A stretch of DNA of 64,000 nt from Spisula solida (GCA_947247005.1 OX365950.1:15078720-15142719); one strand, 5' to 3'; numbered from the stretch's first letter, positions 23,230 to 36,092 are shown. Notes: generated from the sequence alone by a model not told the origin. Numbers and translations: made by a program.

Positions 23230-25000
23230 TTTTACTTTTATACGTAAATTCCTAATTAATAACAAAATACATTTTAATGCGTTACTGTTATATCATGTAG
23301 GTGTTTGAATTGAATTCTTATACACTGGCAATTTGTTGACAATATAACAACCTTACTAATGTGCTTCGTTATATTCCATTCCGTCAGTAATTCATCTTTA
23401 CGTTACTGAAGTTTATGTAATAATTCATGTGAATTATTTTTTGCAACCTCAAGACGGATTCTCATATTTACGCTTCATATAAAATTACCTAATTAACCAT
23501 GTGTTGTTCCAAAAATGTGCAAGAAAGGATTATTCATTACAGCGAACGCCAAAATCTCAAGGCATCGCTCCTTTCATAGAACACAATTATAAACCGTACT
23601 GCGTGATAATCAAAGAAAAGAAATGGAAATTGCAGAGTGAGAGCAGGAATTATTCAAATTGATTTGCATCTGTGCAATCATTGAGCGAATAAGCATTCAG
23701 TTAGAACTTTGGACAAAATATAAAGCGTTCAATATTATCATTGTCTTAAAGTTAAGAATATTATTAAACACGATTACAAATGCCATAGTATTAAAGGAAA
23801 AGGATTGATTTCACATTTAATTTGAGTCATAAATGACATGTACAACGGTTTTCCATTATCCGTCAGTATCATCCAATGTTTTTGCTGATTAAATATTTTA
23901 TTATAATTAAAGCTCTCGCTCTGCAAAACACAAAAAATGAAATAATGTTGAAACTTGTTGGAATCCTTTTCAAAAGAGTTTGTTATTATTAAGTTAAAGT
24001 TGTCGTATCTTTAACAAGTTAAATCCGGTACATGTATTAGATGGCATTATCTTTCCAACGTGTCACTTTGAATTATAGTTTTAATCATGGTTACATAAAA
24101 TATCACTTAGCTGAATCAAATATTCTTAAATATGATAGCTCGCGTTTTGCAATTCGAATTTTAGGAAAGCAGCACACTATGCTTCTAATGGATAACTTCT
24201 GAATTAAAAAGGTTAAAAAGTTTGGGCTATATTAAAGCACACAACCTTCGGTCACTTATTGACTACAACCAAGCAGAAATAATGTAGCAGCTAGCCCTAT
24301 TACCTTGATACGAGAGGTGACCAATTTATTAGAACATCCGATATGTTGATATAACTGAAATATCTCTTTAGAATGTAGAATTGTAATAGGTTACACTTAC
24401 ATTCACTGTTTAGTTCGTTTGCAATATGATTAGAACCTAAATGAACAATTGTAATTACATCAGTAGCCGGCAAGTCATCAAGCACAACAGCTTAGGAGAA
24501 GAACCATTGGCAAATAAAAAACGGACTAGCGGTGCTGCAGCTTGAACAACAAGAACCAACGTCACTTGAAATTGAACAAACAAGAATTTTTCTCATCCAT
24601 ATTAAGACCAGGATTGGTAAGGGACGCAAGATCGAATACGTTACAAATAAGGGTTACAAAGTAGAAATATTTTGTTCATACGTATTACGAAGCTTATTAC
24701 TTACTTTGATTTCTATAACTTTAAAAATGTGACTGTTTTACAAGCAATTATGTAATAGATACAGTACTAGTTTTTGATCAAATCGATGTGCCTACCAGGC
24801 GAAGCAACCGCATTTGACAATAACACTTTTTCGCCGACAATTATATTTAAAACAAATCAGACTCCAAATTATATTTATGAGGCTTAATATTACCAACATC
24901 TGTGTTGAATCTGACAGCGCTTATAGTAACTTGTAGTATTTAACGGTTAACAAGTACTAATTACCTGCACCAACTAGGTTATTACTATGTAGTCTCAATT
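23230..25000. other. AT-rich spacer, no gene seen
   Basis: No coding, RNA or repeat structure was recognised on either strand. Confidence 0.5.
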
Positions 25001-25004
25001 CCAT

Positions 25005-25565
25005 TCTTCTAATGAAACTAAGAGCTGCAGGACTAGCAGATGCTATTTAAAGATGGTTTAAATCTTATCTAACTGATAGACAACAATTAGTAGATATATC
25101 TGGTACACACTCTGCTACTGCCCCGATCGCATGTGGAGTTCCACAGGGGTCCATAATTGGCCCACTTTAGTTTAAATTTATGTTAATGACATGTCAGCTG
25201 TTGTTAAAACAAGCTTTTGTTATATGCAGATGATTCTGGCATTCTAGTATCAGGTAAAACTAAGTCTTCTGTGGAAACGTCATTGAAAGACGATCTGCAT
25301 CTTGTTAGTCAATGATTAGTTGATAACAAGTTATCACTACACTTGGGTAAAACTGAGTCCACATTATTTGGGTCTAAACATAGACTAAGATCAAACTCAA
25401 CTCTAGATATTACTTGAAATGTTACAAATATTGAACCAACTTCTGTTGTTAAATATCTTGGGGCAACTATTGACCAGACCCTATCCTTTGATACTACCTT
25501 TAAGGAGATTCCCAGGCTCCAAAGAAATAAAGAACTTTCTTTAAGAAGCAAAATACCTACCCCAC
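25005..25565 (+). pseudogene. Non-LTR retrotransposon RT fragment
   Basis: The plus strand contains [41 protein letters not shown] near 25130, a frame-shifted ADD near 25230, LVDNKLSLHLGKTESTLFGS and SVVKYLGATIDQTLSF near 25450. These are RT palm and thumb motifs in the right order. Stops and frameshifts make it a relic. It ends about 100 bp before unit A of the triplication and may have truncated that unit's left end. Confidence 0.88.
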
Positions 25566-26589
25566 ATGATCAAACATACAATGCAACATAATTTTTATAT
25601 GTATGACAGAAAGGAAATTCATTATAACACTTAATGAAACAAAAAATCCTGTTTCTTACATTAAATCTCCAAATCACCAATTAAATATTCTTTACAGACA
25701 AAACCAACCCCAGAAGTGGCAGCATTGTTTAAATGATAAACCATTGCCATAGGGACAAGAATAATCGTTACAACATGATTACAACTTGATAAGTTATTAA
25801 AACACTGTCCGTCTTCGTGTTGAAAAGTGTCTGCGTTTAAAATGATGTAGTTCTTATCCTCAATCTGGAATTTGTACAATCATCCAATCCTTACAGAAAC
25901 GTAGAACCTGTGGGCAAGAAAAACGCAGACAAAGTAATTTAATGTGTTTCGTGGATTGACGGATAACTACAGGGAAAATATTTTTGCCTTCAATCTATTT
26001 GAGCATTGGATTAGGCATGTCTGGTTAATTATGTCTTGATAATGAGTTGTGGCTACAAAGAGGTATGCATTGGTCTGAAATTTTGAAAAGATATCAAAAA
26101 TCAAGTTAAACGCTATTTTGTTTAGATGAGGGATGAGTTTTTGTTACAATCATTAAACTAGTGTACGTAATTCTTGATCACACCTCGTACAGATATTTTA
26201 TTGAGAATTGATAACAGATACTTCCAGAGGCCCTAATTATCAAAAGTTAACAATAGACACATAACAACAAAGGATAGAACGGTAAGAACTAGACACGACA
26301 TCTATTAACCAGAGATGACAAATAAATAAAGTCACAACAAAGTCGAATTTGTTTCCGATGAAATCTAATTTATTAAAAACAATACACTAATCAAAAAGAA
26401 CATATTGTATTAATATAATGTTCTTTGATGTTAATTTAGCAAGCCTTTACTGCCTACCCAACAAATTGGCAAGTCGTAATGACATCAGCCATTCCTCTGA
26501 AAACTAGTAACGTACATCAGCAAGGGAATCTACATTCCACACTTCAATTTCCCTCATCGAAAATAGTACTGATTGCAGATTTCCACTTG

Positions 26590-26850
26590 TTTGGTATATT
26601 TATGAATATTGTAGAGAAACATTATAATAAAGATCAAGTATCAGGACCATCTGGTAGCTTTGTGCAGCGGTGAAGTCTAGGTTGTTGTTGTCTTGGTGGC
26701 ATGTGTTTACGGAAGGTTCATCATCGTCAATAAAATTATAATTGGAATACTAGTAATGGTCGGCTTTGGTTTCAGTTACAGCATTGTAGATATCAGTTTA
26801 ATGCAAATTATCTTAAATAGTTTGCATTTTTTCTTGGGTAGAACCGGAAA
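26590..26850 (-). pseudogene. Copy A relic of an acidic C-terminal exon
   Basis: This matches the intact 80-codon minus-strand frame of copy B at 33924-34166 (NYNFIDDDEPS, HQDNNNLDFTAAQ, YQMVLIL). Three stops occur in frame (after MQTI, after DNLH, and after ADHY). It is therefore dead in A. Confidence 0.5.
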
Positions 26851-27062
26851 ACTAAATTATGTTCGCTTTTATTTTACCGCATACTCATTTGAATTGTGAA
26901 TTTCTGTGCATACGTACTACATTTGTAGGTAGCTCATACCTCTTTATATCACGAATTTATGTCATCGTGAACAATGAACACAATAAGTGAAATCACTGGG
27001 GTATCAACCAAAAATTGTCTTGTCACACAAGAATCCGCGATCGGGAAATATAATGTGCAACC

Positions 27063-27220
27063 TACCTCAAGCTGTCACATTTTATCACCCAGTTATTCCC
27101 AACCTTATGTGACAGCAATGCAGAAATATTTCCCGATTTAGAAACAGTGCATCGATGGAAGTGGAGTCTGACGTGTTCAATAGGTATACACAACTTATGG
27201 GAAAACTGCAACACGCTTAA
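27063..27220 (+). pseudogene. Copy A relic of the small helical protein
   Basis: It reads YLKLSHFITQLFPTLCDSNA in one frame and SMEVESDVFNRYTQLMGKLQ in another. An 8-base difference near CCCGATTT puts it out of frame compared with copy B. Homologous to the intact frame at 16671-16916. Confidence 0.55.
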
Positions 27221-27829
27221 TTCAATATTATGCTATAATCTGACATGAACTGATACAAGAACATGTTGGTTCAATAGCTTTCAACTCCCGTGCCCGAATT
27301 GACTCTCGTTAATTGATATACATGTATGTGGTCGTTTTACGAATAATTGCTATAACCCTTCTCTTACATACAATGGCTGAGAAAACCATTTTCACTTCGA
27401 ATGAATACTTCGACAAATGAGGTTATACAAATAAGTTCAAAGTTGCAAACACAGACTCACGTATTCGAAATATGTTGTATTTAATTTGCCTTTGTACTTT
27501 CACTGACAGCTGTGTGAGATTATTTGTTTTTATGAAAACTAGTACATGTAGTCAACGATAGAAAAGAGATTTAATATTCTAATCTGACCAAGGATTATCG
27601 TAAATACGGTCGTGACAAGCAAGCGCCGTGATTAAATCTGATTAAATGAAACGTATATGTATATACAGGTGGTCTTTCACGGATAATACAAATCTTATGT
27701 CTATCAGATTACTTTCAAAACCTAATTTCTATAAGTATATAACTTCAAAAAGCCACCTGAAAATGTCATAACCATGTGATGTCACGAAAGGGAAATAATT
27801 ATTAACAAAGTACACAATATACTGGTGTT

Positions 27830-27985
27830 ATGCTACGGTCACAAAGCTCGTACGATATCAGTGCGAATGTATCAACTCGTATTCGTACGAGTTAAGAATA
27901 ACCGTACGATGCTCGTAACAGTCTTAGGTGTCCGCACGGGCTCCATACGGACGCCGTGTCAGTTTTTCAAAATCAACTCGTACAA
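27830..27985. repeat. CG-rich hairpin block private to copy A
   Basis: Copies B and C have unrelated sequence here. ACTCGTATTCGTACGAGT forms a perfect 7-bp stem with a TTCG loop. GCTCGTACGA, CTCGTACAA and a GTCCGCACGGGCTCCATACG stretch with GTCCG/CGGAC ends occur nearby. Possibly a small inserted element. Confidence 0.5.
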
Positions 27986-28731
27986 TACTTTTTAATTAAA
28001 CTGTATCACTTCATTTTGTTTCTACAGCTTCAATCAAATTTTCATCCCGTTTCCATCAATTAGACAGTCCTAATAGATATAAATTGTTTTATTTCGTACC
28101 ATATTAAATACATTCATATCGCATGTAAGGCATTTTGGGATGTTTCCTATTGAGAATGTTATAATATTCCTAATCAATTGAATAATAACGGAGTTGTATC
28201 TGGAAACTATGGGTTTTAGAAAAACGAGGGTCATTTAATGAATTCGTAGATCATCGTTTTTATTTGGTTTTAATTGCGTTTAAATTATCAATTCTTATAT
28301 AAGTATAAACATTGACTTAATATTACCTACAATCAATACAAATTCAAATTCAATAATGCAAACAAGACGCATGTTATCAGCCATTGTATTACCATATTAC
28401 CACGACCGACGTAGCGTAACCTTTTCATTTTGTACCACTACTAATAAAGATAAGTTAATTTACATTCCAATATTTCTGCCAGACTGCTGAAAGATATTAT
28501 CATGACATTTCAAAATGAAATTATGAAGTAACTTGGACATTGGAGTTAAAATTAGTTTTAACATACAACCATTGTATCTGGCTATTATCCTCAACTTAGA
28601 CTATATAAGAAGTTGTGTTAGATCTATACGTATATAAGGCAAATGCTCAGTTCATGATAAATCATACAAATAAATCTAAGACAAGACTACATTAATGTTT
28701 ACTGAGATATGCAATATATAATATGTTCCAA

Positions 28732-29081
28732 TTAAATTTTCCCATTTCTGAATCTGTTATTACACACATCAAATGCACTTCCTATCGCTCTATTTAGATA
28801 TTTCACACTTATATTAGATTGCATGTAAAAGGTTGGACTGCATAAAAGTAAGAATGGATAAGAAAATGAGTCACATATAGCTTTCTTATTATCGGTAACA
28901 CTCCCGTCTAGCATTACTTTATCTATAAAGTGAATCACAAACTGTTTCATTATTGAATATTCTGGGATTATTTTCTCTTTCGTTGAGAAGTCCACAATTT
29001 TAAGCTTTCTCGTAGAAATAGCAGATAATTCAATGTGACAATGTTTGACATACATGTCGGTATATGTCTTACAATAACATA
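28732..29081 (-). CDS. Unrecognised protein, probable terminal exon, copy A
   Basis: On the minus strand this reads from a CAG acceptor through VCYCKTYTDMYVKHC, KLKIVDFSTKEK, FIDKVMLDGSVTDNKKA and SFSYPFLLLC to FRNGKI and a TAA that is shared by all three copies. The start in phase matches the 85-bp exon at 29311-29395, which would add CRK before VCYC. Between A and B there are about 29 base differences in 107 codons and no indel or stop. They fall 13, 10 and 6 at positions one to three, so there is no purifying signal: either fast evolution or recent loss of function. No domain recognised. Confidence 0.4.
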
Positions 29082-29310
29082 CTGAAGACTATCATAAATA
29101 TATAATTATGAAAATAAGGAAAAACGATTAACTAAGGATTGCACCTATATACTCAAACCGCAATGAATGACATACTGTGTACTTTGAAAACATTATTTAA
29201 GTGACATTTTTCAAACATTTATTAATAATCATTAGTGTACAGTTTCGATCTATTTTCGCCAGAATACATCTTAAAGTGTGACATGTCAATTGAAAAGCTT
29301 ACACACGCAC

Positions 29311-29395
29311 CTTTTCTACACATTTTCATAATTTGAAGAAAAACGCATCGATACCAGGGAAGTATGTCTCCACATGCAATCATATTTGAACAACA
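29311..29395 (-). CDS. Candidate 85-bp exon upstream of the terminal exon, copy A
   Basis: Acceptor ATTATCAG and donor AAAAG|GTGCGT bound CCSNMIACGDILPWYRCVFL then QIMKMCRK plus one base. The phase joins cleanly to the exon beginning TA|TGT at 29081. Four cysteines and the next exon's VCYC would make a Cys-rich secreted or ectodomain segment. This rests on splice logic, not homology. Confidence 0.38.
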
Positions 29396-29885
29396 CTGAT
29401 AATTTTGTTTGTAACTATACGAATGTACTTAGTTTACAGGTATACTGAAAACAAAACGTTTAGTCAGTAGGAATTTATTTGCTATTTTGATTTTATTTAT
29501 GGTCAGAAGTTATTAAATATCACTTTATTCATGATTTTAATCATTTCTGCATGTGTCCCTTATGGAATGATCACCACAAAAACATACTGTGTGAATGATA
29601 AATTATCATGGATATCGTTGGATATGTTCTCTATACATGTCATACTCAATTTTCGAATGTTTTGGTTAATAATAAGCAATTGAAAGCACAATTGAAGCAT
29701 GCTGAATAAACATTTTGTGTTGAGTATATACAAACTGCCTGACTTTTCATTGTTGTGTAGTGTCATTAATCTTCCGTTTCTGGTGCCAACCTTCATTAAG
29801 ACTATTTAATTCTGCCATAATTCCTTATGCAGATTTTCTTGAACTAATACATTTGATTAAATATCTCCCGTGTTTGCATTTTAAG

Positions 29886-30194
29886 TTAATTTATTTTTTG
29901 TTTGTCTTTACAGTTTTCGGCTTTATTTATGGTGAATCGGAAGCCGACATTCCTGCATGTGGACAAAACATAATATTGTTTGAGTTGTAATGCTATCGAA
30001 CACATTAGATTAAGTATACCCAGGGATACGTTCTGTAAGAAAGCTCCGATCGTTTGCAATAATGTACTACCCATTATGTTGAAATTGATAGTAGCAATGT
30101 TATCGAACTTTATGTGTATTATGTAGAACCCTGATGGGTGTTTATAGACATCAGAGCAAACATATGACTGACTTATTGAAGTATAGTTAAACAT
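29886..30194 (-). CDS. Unrecognised 102-codon frame, copy A
   Basis: It begins MFNYTSISQSYVCSDVYKHP, continues SGFYIIHIKFDNI and reaches STLLQTIGAFLQNVSLGIL. Copy C keeps the same frame at 45689-45997 with substitutions only. Copy B has lost about 310 bp plus one base here. The CSDVYKHPSGFY phrase is faintly like the start of fibrinogen-related domains, but the rest does not follow, so I do not assign it. Confidence 0.35.
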   Translation of the reverse strand: MFNYTSISQSYVCSDVYKHPSGFYIIHIKFDNIATINFNIMGSTLLQTIGAFLQNVSLGILNLMCSIALQLKQYYVLSTCRNVGFRFTINKAENCKDKQKIN

Positions 30195-30256
30195 TTTGAC
30201 GATGGAACTTTATGCTTAAGAGTCAATTCATTTAATAATACTCTAGAACATTTGGA

Positions 30257-30427
30257 TTAAATTATTATGTTTGGTATTATTATGGTTAAACATAACATGC
30301 TGTTCACTATTACCACAGTATACACATGTATATTATTTGTTTTTAATGCCAATTGCAAAGTTTTAGAATTCGTATTGATTGCTCCATTATACACATGTAC
30401 AATACCAATGTCATCCATCGCAACCAT
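30257..30427 (-). CDS. Unrecognised short frame with hydrophobic tail, copy A
   Basis: It reads MVAMDDIGIVHVYNGAIN, then a hydrophobic stretch ending LTIIIPNIII. The same start is present in B (ending near 37928) and C (to 46230). Conservation of the frame in all three copies is the only support. Could be an exon or chance in a young duplication. Confidence 0.25.
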   Translation of the reverse strand: MVAMDDIGIVHVYNGAINTNSKTLQLALKTNNIHVYTVVIVNSMLCLTIIIPNIII

Positions 30428-31239
30428 TTGACTTTAGGTAAGTCGAATTTGAAGTGAACGTAGTTGGTATGCCTCGGTCATAAAACGAACCTTAGCCTCC
30501 CGAGCCCTAGGACGAATCGGTACGACGTTTCCATTAATACAAAATACTTACAATGTCTCTTACGATTGAACTCAAAATTATGAGACAGTTCGGAGATAAT
30601 ACAATGAAACAGACCCGGTGTCTGGAGATTTCATCAAGCTACGACTGAGCAGAACATCCGTGTGAGATTAAGCAGAACAGACGTCTGACATCATGAAATG
30701 ATTAGTCCAGACAAATCATAACCACGCAATTTAGATTGTTGGCCAATCAAACATATAATTTCTTTTTTAATTACAAGACTGTTTTGTTCGTTTTCTACAG
30801 TCGTGTTATTACTTTTATAATGTAATATGCATTGAATATTCTAACTTTTGATAATGCCATTTGACAGGTAAATACAGTCTGTATACGCTAGGCTATCATC
30901 TGAGTAATCAAGACTCGATTACCTTGATTGATAGATGCAGTACTTCTGTGACATTTACTAGGTTAATGTCGTTCACACGATCATGGGTTGTCAACAACCG
31001 TCCGCATGTAAAAACGTATGACGTAAAAACGGCGTGCACACAAATACAAAAGGACATTATTAAGATATTGTACTCTTATAACATTAAATTGTCTTCGGCA
31101 TGATTACTTCAGACGTCAAAAAAATCTTCCAGGAAGTTGTTTCCACGAATGAAAACAAAATGGTTTTCCTTATTCGCGTGCCTCCGTATAACGTTTGCTT
31201 GAAATAATTGAATTTGTTACGTGCAAACCTCCGAAAATT

Positions 31240-31880
31240 ACTTAATTATACGTATTAAATACCTTATTTATTATTTTAAAACGCAGTTTCTGGACCATCT
31301 TTCAGTAATAAACGGCGGCATATTCACCAGTAACCTGTTTTCTCTGACAGTATCCTAACCTGTACTAATTGACCCATCCACAAGGAATCAACAAAAAGAT
31401 TATATTAAATCAGACAGGGAAGGCAGCACTCAACTTTACCAGCTGGGCACAGAAACATTAAAACACACAAAGCACAATGCCCACCTGAACCAACCGATAA
31501 TGCATATTAAAGGCGTTATTTATTATTTAAAACGCAGTTTATCGATCATTTTTCAGTAATAAACGGCTGGGCGGCATATTCACCAGTAACCTGTTTTATT
31601 TGGCAGTATCCTTCCTGTACTAATTGACCCGTCCGCAAGGAATCAACAATGGTTCGGAAAATTAACATTATTGTTAAAAATTTGACGATGGTTATAACTT
31701 GCCGTGAGCGGAATTCGAAAATATAATATAAGGTTGGACAGGAAAGGAAACACTCAACATAACTAGCCGAGCACAGAAAACATATAATGCACAATGCCCA
31801 ACATACAACCGACACACAAGTCTCAGCTGCCAAAAAGCTAATGAACAAGACAACAAACCACTCAGCAGTTTGTAACCTGC
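31240..31880 (-). repeat. Two tandem copies of the dispersed SFSFLAAGTC repeat at the end of copy A
   Basis: Bases about 31262-31500 and 31510-31880 repeat the phrases AAAACGCAGTTT, CAGTAATAAACGGC, GGCATATTCACCAGTAACCT, TGACCC.TCC.CAAGGAATC and an ACACTCAAC...CCGAGCACAG segment. Copy B has the same pair at 38770-39400, so the tandem doubling predates the triplication. Confidence 0.75.
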
Positions 31881-31929
31881 TTCTTACCAATAAAAACATT
31901 TCTGTATCGTACGATTTATATAGGTAAAC

Positions 31930-32486
31930 CATACTTATATTATTATAGTATAATATTATGTACTGCTTTTATATTTCATTTTCCATGAACAACCATGAAG
32001 TAGAATTTAAAGATGTTACACATACACTAGTTCACTATGAAACTACTTAACGATATAATTTGTATTTAAAGTATATTTAACGGCAAGGAAAAGATATATA
32101 CAAATTTTACTCATATTTTTATCAAAGGGAGGTAATAAAACAATTATGGAAATTCTTCTAATTTTAAAATTTGTGAAATAAAATTTGTAGATCTACATGT
32201 GAACTAAACGCGAATCTAGTTGGATGCCTGTACTAGTATTATTTGTGATTATATATATAAATAAAATTTAGTCAATATACGGAAAATAAATCGAATTAAA
32301 TATGAACGTTTTTGTGAAATTCCAAATAAACGGAAAGATAATATAGTATTATTTGTGATTAAATTTACAAATTGAATTTAGTTTTTATACGGAAAATAAA
32401 TCGACTTAAATTTGACGTTTTTGTGAAATTCCAAATAAAAGTAAATATAATAAAATATTATTTGCACTTTTTTCATGCTGTGCTTG
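31930..32486. repeat. Junction between copies A and B with a local 113-bp tandem duplication
   Basis: Two tandem copies at about 32228-32341 and 32342-32450 share AGTATTATTTGTGATTA, TACGGAAAATAAATCGA and GTTTTTGTGAAATTCCAAAT. The rest is AT-rich without coding signal. Confidence 0.7.
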
Positions 32487-33923
32487 AAGTAATTAATATT
32501 TTTTTCATGCGCAACACTTTGTAATTGGCATAATCATATAAATTAAGGTAGCCATTATAAAATGGCATCACGCTGAATGTTATCAATTGCCATCCATATG
32601 AACTGTGACTATGTTACGTGCGAAATATGTTAAGCTTACAGAAAGTAAAATTTAAAATAAACACATACCAACTTAATAACAACCTCAAGTCATTCAGGAG
32701 GTGTATGTTTTTAAAACAATTTTAACATTGGTCAAGTTAAACTTGTTCTCCACAGGGAACAGTTACCAGTGTCCTTTCTGTCAGTGTGACTGTTTTACAT
32801 CCGTCTGATATCTACTTAAATACATCTAATAGGATCGCGTAGTAACACCAACCAACGTGGGGATTACCGCTAGTAGGATTCTATAAACATTATATCAAGT
32901 AATTGTATACATCAACTAGGTCGTTTCACGTCTACCACCAGGTTCGTCAGGAAATTACTTCTAACGTTCTGGGCAGTCTTTGTCTATCATTTTAACAGTA
33001 AAATATTTGTAATCACGAATTAACTATTCTTTACAGACCAAACCATTTACAACGTGGCAACATCGTTTAACTGATAAACAAGTGCCGTAGGAACAAGAAT
33101 AATCGTTACAACATTATAACAACTTGATAAGTTATTAGAACACTGTCCGTCTTCGTGTTGAAAAGTGTCCGCTTTCAAAATGATGTGGTTCTTATCCTCT
33201 ATCTGGAATTTATACAATCATTCAATCCTTGCAGACAAAGTTATTTAATGTGTTTCGTGGATTGACGGATAACAACAGGGAGAATACTAGTATCTTTGCA
33301 TTCAATATATTTGAGCATTTGGTTAGGCATGTCTGGTTAATTATGTCTTTATACTGTGTTGTGGCTGCATGGAGTGATGCATTGGTCTGAAAATTTTGAA
33401 AATATATCAAGATAAGAATCAAGTTAAACGCCATGTATTTTGTTTAGATTGGTGATGATTTTTGTTACAATCATGAAACCAGTCTCCGTAATTCTTGATC
33501 ACACCTCGTACATATATCTTTATTGAGAATTGATAACAGATACTTCCAGATGCCCTAATTAACAAAAGTTTACAATAGAAACATAACGAAACAAAGGAAA
33601 GAACGGGAATAACTAGACACGAACTCTATAAACCAGAGATGACGGATAAATAAAGTCACAAAAAAGTCGAACTCGTTTTCGATGAAATATAATTTATTAA
33701 AAAAACTACACTGATCAAACAGAACATTTTGTATTAATATAATTTGGCTTGATGTTAATTTAGCAAGCTTTTACAACCTATCCAACACATTGGCAAGTGG
33801 TAATGACACCAGTCATTCCTTTGAAAACTAGTAACGTACGTCAGCAAGGGAATTGACATTCCCCACTTCATTTTCCCTCATCGAAAATAGTACTGATTGC
33901 AGATTTCCACTAGTTTGGTATAT

Positions 33924-34166
33924 TTATGAATATTGTTGAGAAACATTATGATAACGATTAAGTATCAGGACCATCTGGTATCTTTGCGCAGCGGTGAAGT
34001 CTAGGTTGTTGTCTTGGTGACATGCGTTTAAGGAAGGTTTATCATCGTCAATAAAATTATAATTGGAATAATAGTCGTCCATCGTTTCAGTTACAGCATT
34101 GTAGTTATCAGTTAAATGAAAATAATCTAAAATAGTTTGCATATTTTCTCGGGTAGAATCGGAAAA
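33924..34166 (-). CDS. Acidic C-terminal exon, intact only in copy B
   Basis: From an AATTTAG acceptor it reads FSDSTRENMQTILDYFHLTD, then NYNFIDDDKPSLNACHQDNN and LDFTAAQRYQMVLILNRYHN to a stop after QQYS. It is Asp- and Tyr-rich and hydrophilic, as in a cytoplasmic tail. Copy A has three stops, and copy C has one (CAA to TAA at the CHQD position). No domain recognised. Confidence 0.35.
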   Translation of the reverse strand, partial: FSDSTRENMQTILDYFHLTDNYNAVTETMDDYYSNYNFIDDDKPSLNACHQDNNLDFTAAQRYQMVLILNRYHNVSQQYS

Positions 34167-34381
34167 CTAAATTATGTTTGCTTTTATTTTACCGCATACT
34201 CATTTGAGTTGTGAATTTCTGTGCATACATACTACAATTGTAGGTAGCTCATACATCTTCATATCACGAATTTATGTCATCATGAACACCGATCACAATA
34301 AGTGAAATCACTGGGGGTATCAACCAAAAATTGTCTTGTGATATACAAATCCCCGATCGGGAATTATAATGTGCTACCTAC

Positions 34382-34513
34382 TACTTCAAGCTGTCGCATT
34401 TTATCACCCAGTTATTCCAAACCTTATGTGACAGTAATGCAGACATATTTAGAAACCGTGCGTTGATGGAAGTAGAGGCTGACGTATTCAATAGGTATAC
34501 AAAACTTATGTGA
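34382..34513 (+). pseudogene. Copy B relic of the small helical protein
   Basis: It reads continuously YFKLSHFITQLFQTLCDS, NADIFRNRALMEVEADVFNR, YTKLM and then TGA, where the intact relative at 16671-16916 has Gly (GGA). The KLQ codons follow the stop. It is the relic closest to an open frame. Confidence 0.55.
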
Positions 34514-34887
34514 AAACTGCAACACGCGTAATTCAATATATACTAGTATGCTATAATAGGACATGAACTGTTATAAGAACGTATTGGTTCAATAACTTTC
34601 ATCTCCCGTGTTTTCCCTATTGACTATAATTTAGATCCGATATATGTAATTGAATTTTGATAACTGATATACATGTATGTGATTGTTTTACTAAGACTTG
34701 CTATAACACTTCTCTTTACATACAAAGGCTGAGAAAACCATTTTCACTTTGAATGAGGTTATACAAACAAGCAACGACTCAGGTATTCGAAATATGTTAT
34801 ATTTAATTTGCCTTTGACCTTTTAACCATTTAATGTTATTTGTTTCTATGAACACTAATAGTCAACAATTAAAACAAAAAATATGTT

Positions 34888-35060
34888 TTAATCAAACGAA
34901 GGATTATCGTAAATTCGGTCGTGACAAGCATGCGGTGTGATTAAATGAAATTTCGGAAGTACAATATTTATGCATAAATAGAGGTTGTCTATCACGGATA
35001 ATACACATCTTATATATACCAGATTACCTTCACAATTTCTATAAATATATAACTTTACAC
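34888..35060 (-). CDS. Candidate exon ending in a YDNPSF tail, copy B
   Basis: After a TTTGCAG acceptor the minus strand reads VKLYIYRNCEGNLVYIRCVL and ends HACHDRIYDNPSFD then TAA. Copy C keeps the frame at 42564-42736. Copy A has stops. The YDNPSF end looks like a receptor tail, but this is impression only. Confidence 0.3.
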
Positions 35061-35751
35061 CTGCAAATGTATTAATCATGTGATGTCACGAAAGAGAAAT
35101 ATTAACAATGTACACACTTTACTGGTGCAACCCTCGTAATCCGACATTGTTAAGTTAATGCGATCTGTCATTCAAATGAACTCAGGTTCGATGCAATTTA
35201 AAATATGAACGATTTGGGAATACGCAAAATTTACAAAAAAAGTGTCGAATGATAATTAATGTTAGTGTGTATAAATATATAATTTCTGTAGTTATGAACA
35301 CAATTATATTTTAACTAAAATGTATCGCTTCATTTCATTCGACGTTTCTACAGTTTCAATTAAGTTTCATTCCGTTTCCATCAATTAGACGGTCCTAATA
35401 GATATAAAATTGCGTGCCTATTTCCATCTTTTTTTATTTCATACCATATTTAAAACATTTATATCGCATTTAAGACATTTTAGGATGTTTCATATTCAGA
35501 ATGTTATAATATTCCTAATCAATTGAATAATAACGAAGTTGTATCTTGGAACGATGGGTTTTAGAAAAACGAGGGTCATTTAATATACAAAATAGTCATG
35601 TCTTCGTAGACCACCAACGTTTTTATTTGGTTTTGATTGCGTTTAAATGATCAATTCTTATATAAGTATAAACATTGACTTAATATTACCTACAATCAAT
35701 ACAAATTCAATTTCAATAATGCAAACAAGAAGCATGCCATCAGCCATTGTA

Positions 35752-36092
35752 AGTAAGTAAGTAAGTAAGTAAGTAAAGTATTTATTTAAGTGACATGTGC
35801 AATATTACAAAATATACATTCATGATATTATATACACTATTACAACAACCGGCCCATTGGGCCTACAAGTCACTGACAATTAAACATATGATATTTACAG
35901 ATTCATACATATAATAGCATGGTACGGTATGGTATGCAACATAGATATAGATCAATTCTATATTAACAAATTACAGATTTGATATAGATATATATGAGCA
36001 AGTAAAGGTATAATATACATATAACATAAACACATAGATTGAATGACCTAAGTAATTTATATAGATACATGGTGCTATTATATCTTAAAACT
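35752..36092 (-). mobile_element. Non-LTR retroelement 3' tail inserted in copy B
   Basis: This insertion is absent from copy A, which has a single uninterrupted CCATTGTATTACC. It is flanked by TTGTA on both sides (35747-35751 and 36093-36097). On the minus strand it ends AATAAATACTTTA followed by (CTTA)n, a microsatellite tail typical of CR1/L2-like LINEs and SINEs mobilised by them. CCGGCCCATTGGGCC is a palindromic core at about 35849. Confidence 0.8.

Larger units (their letters stand above)
25665..31880. repeat. Triplicated unit, copy A (truncated)
   Basis: From about 25665 (CAATTAAATATTCTTTACAG) to about 31850 this matches copies B and C along its length at roughly 85-92 percent by eye, with scattered indels. 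Relative to B it lacks about 0.5 kb at the left, about 1 kb at the right, a 341-bp retroelement tail and a 115-bp segment near 29140. It carries a private block at about 27830-27985 with CG-rich hairpins. All three copies are in the same orientation. Confidence 0.9.
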
